From Candidatus Woesearchaeota archaeon (GTDB lineage: Archaea > Nanobdellota > Nanobdellia > Woesearchaeales > UBA9642), in assembly GCA_003599145.1 (NCBI GenBank), contig QZIT01000006.1, positions 186,001 through 250,000 of the forward strand: a stretch of DNA of 64,000 nucleotides, written 5' to 3'. The translations under genes and the position numbers were made by a program. Shown in pieces: positions 59,348 to 64,000 of the stretch. The notes beneath the pieces are model-generated. The model was not told where the DNA came from and made no database searches. It worked only from the letters and a program-made list of their open reading frames with translations. Position 1 is the first letter of the stretch; each line of letters opens with the position of its first letter.

Positions 59348-61489
59348 ATGTCATTTAAAGACCTTACACTAAAAAAATCGTACACTTCAGAGAAGAATGA
59401 TATACTTAATGAATTTTACATCCCTGTATTAAAAGAAGCTATCGATTATAAACGTGTTGCCGGGTATTTTTCATCATCATCATTTTATATTGCTGCAAGA
59501 GGTATTTCTCAATTCGTAATTAATGGTGGCCATATGCAGTTGATAATTAATATACAATTATCAGAAAAAGATTATGAACAAATAACTCAAAGTTTAATCA
59601 GCCCAGGAGAAATTATTGAGAACTTTTTTTTTGAAGATCTTAAAGAACTTGAAAATGCCTGTGTAAAAGATCATGCTGCTGTTTTAGGGTGGATGATTGC
59701 AAATGGTTTATTGGAAATCAAAGTGGGGTATATTAAAGATCCAGTTACCGCGACGGACATACTTCATCAAAAGGTGGGTATCTTAAAAGATACCGATGGG
59801 AATTTAATAACTTTTAGTGGTTCAAACAATGAAAGTGCAGCTGGATGGATGTTAAATTCTGAGAAGTTTAAAGTTTTCTGCAGTTGGGAGCCAAACACAC
59901 ATGATTACATAAACCAAGACATAGATGATTTTGAACAATTATGGAATAATGATTCTGCAAAAACAGGCGTTGTTCCGTTCCCTGAGGCAGTTAAAAAGAA
60001 ACTCATTCACATAGCACCACATGATAAACACGAATTAAAGAAAATTATTGATAGAATTGAAAAAGAAAAACAAATAATGAATTGTCACCATAAAATTGAA
60101 TTAAGAGAATACCAAAATGAAGCGATTAAAAATTGGATTGATAACGGGTATCAAGGCATGTTCGAGATGGCAACTGGAACAGGAAAAACTTACACAGCTG
60201 TTGGAGCAATAAAAGAGCTTCTTAAAAAAGAGAATACACTTTTAATTGTTATAAGTTGTCCTTTCCTTCATCTTATTCCGCAGTGGGAGAATAGTATGGT
60301 TAAAAGTGGAGTTGTTTTACCAAGTATTCATGCGAGTAGCAAAGACTCAAAATGGGTTGAAAAGTTTGGAGATAAATTATTAGATATGAAATTAAACAGA
60401 CTTGATGCCTTTGTCGTTTATACAACACACGATACGATTTCAAGCGATAAATTCATGAATATAATCTCCGAGTTAAAATGTCCAATTTTATTGATTGGTG
60501 ATGAAGTTCACGGTATGGGTTCCACCGATAGAATGAATGGGCTCCTTTCTCAATATACATTTAAATTAGGATTAAGTGCTACTCCTAACAGATATTTCGA
60601 TGATGCTGGTACACAAGAATTATTTAGGTTTTTTAAAAAAGTAGTTTATTCATTTGATTTACATAGGGCAATTACTGAAATAGATCCTGCCACAGGTCAG
60701 ACTTTCTTATGCCCCTATGAATATCATCCGATTTTTGTAGAATTAACAATTACTGAGATGGATAAATATATCAAAATAAGTAAAGAGATTGCAATATTAT
60801 ATGCAAAGAAAAAAAAGACCGTAAAAGATGAAATCCAATTAGAATTTAAACAAAGACAAAGAGCAGATATTGTAAAGAATGCAGAAAATAAACTACCCAT
60901 CTTTTCTGATTTGATTGATACACTAAAATTAAAAAAAACTATTAAACACACATTAGTTTATTGTTCACCTCAACAAATAGTGAACATTCAGAATATTATT
61001 CGAGAAAAAGGGAGAATAATTCAACATAAATTCACTAGCGATGAAGATGCAACTAAGAAATCAAGTAAATTTAATGGTCTAACTGAACGAGAATTTCTAT
61101 TAGACAATTTTGACAATGGAGTTTACGATGTCTTAGTTGCAATAAAATGTTTAGATGAAGGAGTAGATGTGCCATCCACTCAAACAGCCATACTTGTATC
61201 TAGTACAGGAAATCCAAAAGAGTATATTCAAAGAAGAGGAAGAGTATTAAGAAGATATCCTGGTAAAGATAAAGCAATCATATATGATCTGATAGTTATA
61301 CCTGATTTAGGTTTAGACAGTGAATTGGCAGATTATGAGCGAAAAATTGTTGAATCTCAGTTTAATCGAATTGAAGAATTTGTTAAAGAATCACTTAATT
61401 ATTCTGAAGTTTCTAGAAATCTATTTAAAATAAAATTAAGATACAAGTTGTTAGGAGGGATTAAAAATGGCGAAAAATTCAGAGATTAG
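59348..61489 (+). CDS. PLD-like domain fused to SF2 helicase
   Basis: A 713-aa protein. The N-terminal PLD-type nuclease-like domain (1-200) has HQKVGILKD and FSGSNNESAAGW (H-x-K with downstream G-S-x-N). The helicase core follows: REYQNEAIKNW, Walker A MATGTGKTYTA near residue 278, box II IGDEVHGMG near residue 383, motif III LGLSATPNR near residue 406, and motifs V-VI KCLDEGVDVPST and QRRGRVLRR near residues 600-640. Similar PLD-helicase proteins are restriction factors in several defence systems, including DNA-phosphorothioation-linked ones. It starts 3 nt after the DUF1232 gene. Confidence 0.85.
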   Translation: MSFKDLTLKKSYTSEKNDILNEFYIPVLKEAIDYKRVAGYFSSSSFYIAARGISQFVINGGHMQLIINIQLSEKDYEQITQSLISPGEIIENFFFEDLKELENACVKDHAAVLGWMIANGLLEIKVGYIKDPVTATDILHQKVGILKDTDGNLITFSGSNNESAAGWMLNSEKFKVFCSWEPNTHDYINQDIDDFEQLWNNDSAKTGVVPFPEAVKKKLIHIAPHDKHELKKIIDRIEKEKQIMNCHHKIELREYQNEAIKNWIDNGYQGMFEMATGTGKTYTAVGAIKELLKKENTLLIVISCPFLHLIPQWENSMVKSGVVLPSIHASSKDSKWVEKFGDKLLDMKLNRLDAFVVYTTHDTISSDKFMNIISELKCPILLIGDEVHGMGSTDRMNGLLSQYTFKLGLSATPNRYFDDAGTQELFRFFKKVVYSFDLHRAITEIDPATGQTFLCPYEYHPIFVELTITEMDKYIKISKEIAILYAKKKKTVKDEIQLEFKQRQRADIVKNAENKLPIFSDLIDTLKLKKTIKHTLVYCSPQQIVNIQNIIREKGRIIQHKFTSDEDATKKSSKFNGLTEREFLLDNFDNGVYDVLVAIKCLDEGVDVPSTQTAILVSSTGNPKEYIQRRGRVLRRYPGKDKAIIYDLIVIPDLGLDSELADYERKIVESQFNRIEEFVKESLNYSEVSRNLFKIKLRYKLLGGIKNGEKFRD

Positions 61490-61658
61490 TGCATTAATAA
61501 TTGAAACAGTGGAGAGTTCTTGTGATGATAAATCAGTAAAAGAATTAATAAAAGAATCACTCCAATATGAGTTAGACATATGGAACAGACATGTACTTCC
61601 ATCTACAATAAAGGAAGAATACGATCAGATAGTTGATAAAATAATCAAGAGGGTTTAA
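61467..61658 (+). CDS. Small protein between helicase and DndD-like ATPase, 63 aa
   Basis: A helical protein (ISALIIETVESSCDDKSVKELI and a C-terminal KIIKRV). It overlaps the helicase end by 23 nt, with AGGAGGG before the ATG, and ends 1 nt before the ATPase gene. Its tight coupling suggests a subunit or partner of the adjacent enzymes. No known family. Confidence 0.65.
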   Translation: MAKNSEISALIIETVESSCDDKSVKELIKESLQYELDIWNRHVLPSTIKEEYDQIVDKIIKRV

Positions 61659-61659
61659 A

Positions 61660-63639
61660 ATGAAATTTACAATATCCTCATTAGAACTAAAAAACTTCAG
61701 ACAATATCGAGGCGAACATAGCATTGAATTTGCATATGATCCCAAAAAGAATGTAGCCATAATTCAAGGAAAAAATGGTGCAGGAAAATCAAATTTATTA
61801 AACGCATTAACTTGGTGTTTTTATGGGCTTGAAGCACATAGCACTTATGAAGATAATGAACGTATGCCAATAATTAATACTACTGAATTACTGGGTCTTA
61901 AACCAAATCAAAGAATAAGTGCTGAAGTGACTATCTATTTAGATACTGACGGCGGAAATTGGACAATTAAGCGTAGTATATCTGGTGGGAAACACGCATC
62001 AGGATCGGTTTATGTTGATCCTGAAAGTACATTAACAGTTGTTCGACCTGTAGGTGGACAAGATGTAGTTGCAACTGGCAAAGATACAGAAGTATTGATA
62101 AACAACTTACTTCCATCCGATTTAAGAAGTTTCTTTTTTATGGATGGTGAAAAATTAAGAGAATTTTTTAATAAGGATACATCAGAAAATATAGGACAAT
62201 CCATTGAAAAAGTATCCCAATTAGAATTAATGTATAAAGCTGCTGAACATTTAGAAGCACATGAAAAGGAACTCAGAAAAAGCGTAAAAGAGAGTTCACC
62301 AAGATTAGAAGAAATAAATGGCGAAATACAGTATCTTCAAAACAAAATTGATTCATTAAAAGCCAGTATTGAAAAAAATAAAGAAAATACCAAAGAAAAT
62401 AATAAAGAACTGCGTGAAGTCAAAGATTTCTTAAAAAATTGTGGAATAGAACACGTTGAGACTTTAGAAAGAGAAAGACAATCTATTGAAGAAGACATAA
62501 AAAGTTTAGAGTCTTCAATGCATTCCAAAATAATAGAGCGAAATAGATATTTAGCAAAGATTGCACCATTTATTTATCTGAAAGGACCAATTGAGGAATC
62601 TTTAAAATTAGTTGGTAAAAAGATTGACAAAGGAGAACTACCACCAAAAATCAAAGAAACTTTAGTCAGAGAGCTAATTGAGAGAGGAGAATGTATATGC
62701 GGAACAAAAGTATCTGGCAAAACAAAAGATCATTTGGAAACATATTGTAAAAAACTGACTTTGTCAGAATTAGGCGAAATATCTGTTGTAGGTAAAACGA
62801 AATTTAAAGATATTCTTTCAGACATTAGTGAATTCAGTTCAAAAATGGATAAATTCCACGAAGAGATTAAATCATCGAGTGATCAGTTAGAATCAAAGAA
62901 TAGACGAATGAATCAAATTAAAGATGACTTGAAGAAAGGAGAAGATAAAACAAAAATAATTACTTATGAACGAAGAAGAGATGAACTAATAAAATTCAAT
63001 GGAAGATTAGAACAACAATTTAATATGGATCAGGGAGAACTAAATCAAGCAACTTCTTTATTAGATGGTAAAAAAACAGAATATGAGAAAGAATTAGGAT
63101 CATCTCAGAAAAATCAAGTTCTGAAAAATAAGTTGAAACTTGTACAAGATGCTTTAAGAGTACTTGCTTCAACCGAAGTTGCAATAAAAGATAAGATTAG
63201 AAGTCAACTTGAAAAACAAACAGAAAGTAACTTCTTTAAATTAATTAGAAAAAAAGGTGCTTTTAAGCAAGTTCTCATTAATGAAAAATATGAAGTGTTC
63301 GTAAAACATGAGTCAGGATATAATGTCATTGACCATCTTTCTGCTGGTGAATATATGATTTTAGGTTTATCATTCATGAGCGCATTGATGAATATATCTG
63401 GATTTAAATCTCCCGTAATCATTGATACGCCTCTTGGCAAAATTGATGATGAACATAGGGCTAAAATAACAACGGAATTGCCAGTATTCTTAGAGGGTAC
63501 ACAATTAATATTATTTGTTACACCAACAGAGTACGATCCTCATGTAAAAGCTAATTTATCGAAGTTTATTACAAAAGGCAATGTGTATGATATAACTGAA
63601 AATGCAAAACAAAATGAATCAAGGGTGACTAGAAAATGA
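61660..63639 (+). CDS. DndD-like SMC/Rad50-type ATPase
   Basis: A 659-aa protein. The N-terminus ELKNFRQYRGEHSIEFAYD and Walker A IIQGKNGAGKSNLLNALTWC (near residue 33) are typical of DndD. Two coiled-coil arms (about 190-300 and 390-500) flank a Cys pair motif GECICGTK near residue 345. The ABC signature HLSAGEYMILGLSFM (near 560) and Walker B SPVIIDTPLGKID (near 585) close the head. DndD works with DndC/E in DNA phosphorothioation; related ATPases serve in restriction. No DndC is in the window. Confidence 0.85.
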   Translation: MKFTISSLELKNFRQYRGEHSIEFAYDPKKNVAIIQGKNGAGKSNLLNALTWCFYGLEAHSTYEDNERMPIINTTELLGLKPNQRISAEVTIYLDTDGGNWTIKRSISGGKHASGSVYVDPESTLTVVRPVGGQDVVATGKDTEVLINNLLPSDLRSFFFMDGEKLREFFNKDTSENIGQSIEKVSQLELMYKAAEHLEAHEKELRKSVKESSPRLEEINGEIQYLQNKIDSLKASIEKNKENTKENNKELREVKDFLKNCGIEHVETLERERQSIEEDIKSLESSMHSKIIERNRYLAKIAPFIYLKGPIEESLKLVGKKIDKGELPPKIKETLVRELIERGECICGTKVSGKTKDHLETYCKKLTLSELGEISVVGKTKFKDILSDISEFSSKMDKFHEEIKSSSDQLESKNRRMNQIKDDLKKGEDKTKIITYERRRDELIKFNGRLEQQFNMDQGELNQATSLLDGKKTEYEKELGSSQKNQVLKNKLKLVQDALRVLASTEVAIKDKIRSQLEKQTESNFFKLIRKKGAFKQVLINEKYEVFVKHESGYNVIDHLSAGEYMILGLSFMSALMNISGFKSPVIIDTPLGKIDDEHRAKITTELPVFLEGTQLILFVTPTEYDPHVKANLSKFITKGNVYDITENAKQNESRVTRK

Positions 63640-64000
63640 GCGATGAACATCATAATGAACCAAGAGAAGTAGGATATAATAAAACTCACAAAGATACGTT
63701 CAAAGAATGGACAAGCAAGGATTCAAACTCTATTTTTTCAGGTTTGACTCAAGCGGACTTATTTTTCTTTGCTATGGCATTAGGACATCATAGAAAAAAA
63801 CATAGTGAAGTAAAAAATAAAGCTAATGACGTTCCTGTTAGTGCATTAAACGAAGCACAAAAATGGGGAGTTCTCGCTACAGCAATAGACGCTAAAGAAG
63901 ATTTGTTAGTATTAAAAGATGAGAAAAAAATCTACCTATCTGCAGAAGAGTATGCTGAAGAAGGAATAAAGATATTAAAATCACATATTGAAAAACAAGG
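63636..64000 (+). CDS. Dnd-associated-like protein, 3' truncated
   Basis: Only the first 121 residues are in the window. They include LTQADLFFFAMALGHHRKKHSE near residue 38, and KWGVLATAIDAKEDLLVLKDE, a pattern that I recall in the dnd system-associated protein 4 family; this is from memory and not checked. It overlaps the DndD-like stop (ATGA). It may tie the operon to a phosphorothioation system. Confidence 0.45.
   Translation, partial: MSDEHHNEPREVGYNKTHKDTFKEWTSKDSNSIFSGLTQADLFFFAMALGHHRKKHSEVKNKANDVPVSALNEAQKWGVLATAIDAKEDLLVLKDEKKIYLSAEEYAEEGIKILKSHIEKQ

Noticed and set aside
56647-64000. CRISPR array expected with the Csa3-like regulator
   Set aside because: No regularly spaced direct repeats are seen in this stretch or elsewhere in the window.

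Overview
The window is archaeal. It carries an archaeal RNase P/proteasome/SBDS/exosome gene cluster ending in RNA polymerase subunit K, TATA boxes about 27 nt upstream of leaderless starts, poly-T terminators, and tRNA genes with bulge-helix-bulge (BHB) introns. AT-rich DNA, compact genes and many Asn/Thr-rich Cys-containing surface proteins suggest a DPANN-type archaeon (Woesearchaeota/Pacearchaeota-like). That placement is inference.

Host part, 1-24.2 kb. A truncated secreted-protein gene and a cation/proton antiporter are followed by two tRNA genes, each with an intron at a non-canonical position, flanking a LAGLIDADG endonuclease gene. Next come a TrmB-type regulator, an alpha/beta hydrolase and a surface block: a 335-aa glycoprotein-like protein, a 2301-aa multidomain surface protein and a 269-aa C-terminally anchored protein. 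Small coiled-coil and helical-repeat proteins, a possible zincin and a 621-aa exported protein lead to the pop5-psmA-SBDS-rrp4-rrp41-rrp42-rpoK operon at 18.9-23.2 kb.

Provirus part, about 24.2-55.5 kb. All genes lie on the + strand and form a complete head-tailed (siphovirus-like) set. The early module has an ssDNA-binding candidate, MCM-like helicase, primase, Dam-type methylase and ParB-like protein. The late module has terminase, a portal/MuF fusion, protease, scaffold, decoration protein, two tandem HK97-type capsid paralogues, neck proteins, tail tube, tail-assembly chaperone with a possible -1 frameshift extension, a 1369-aa tape measure, hub and receptor-binding proteins, and an XhlA-like membrane protein. 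A lipoprotein gene with its own promoter and terminator interrupts the head genes and looks like a moron. I see no integrase and no clear attachment repeat.

Right part, 55.5-64 kb. An inverted-repeat-rich stretch precedes an Orc1/Cdc6-like initiator. A tight operon follows: CARF-wHTH regulator, Fe-S PD-(D/E)XK nuclease, DUF1232 protein, PLD-SF2 helicase, 63-aa protein, DndD-like ATPase, and a truncated gene resembling a dnd-associated protein. It looks like a defence operon related to DNA phosphorothioation systems but headed by a predicted cyclic-oligonucleotide sensor. This is my best candidate for an undescribed system. Whether it is provirus cargo or host island cannot be settled because the window ends inside it.
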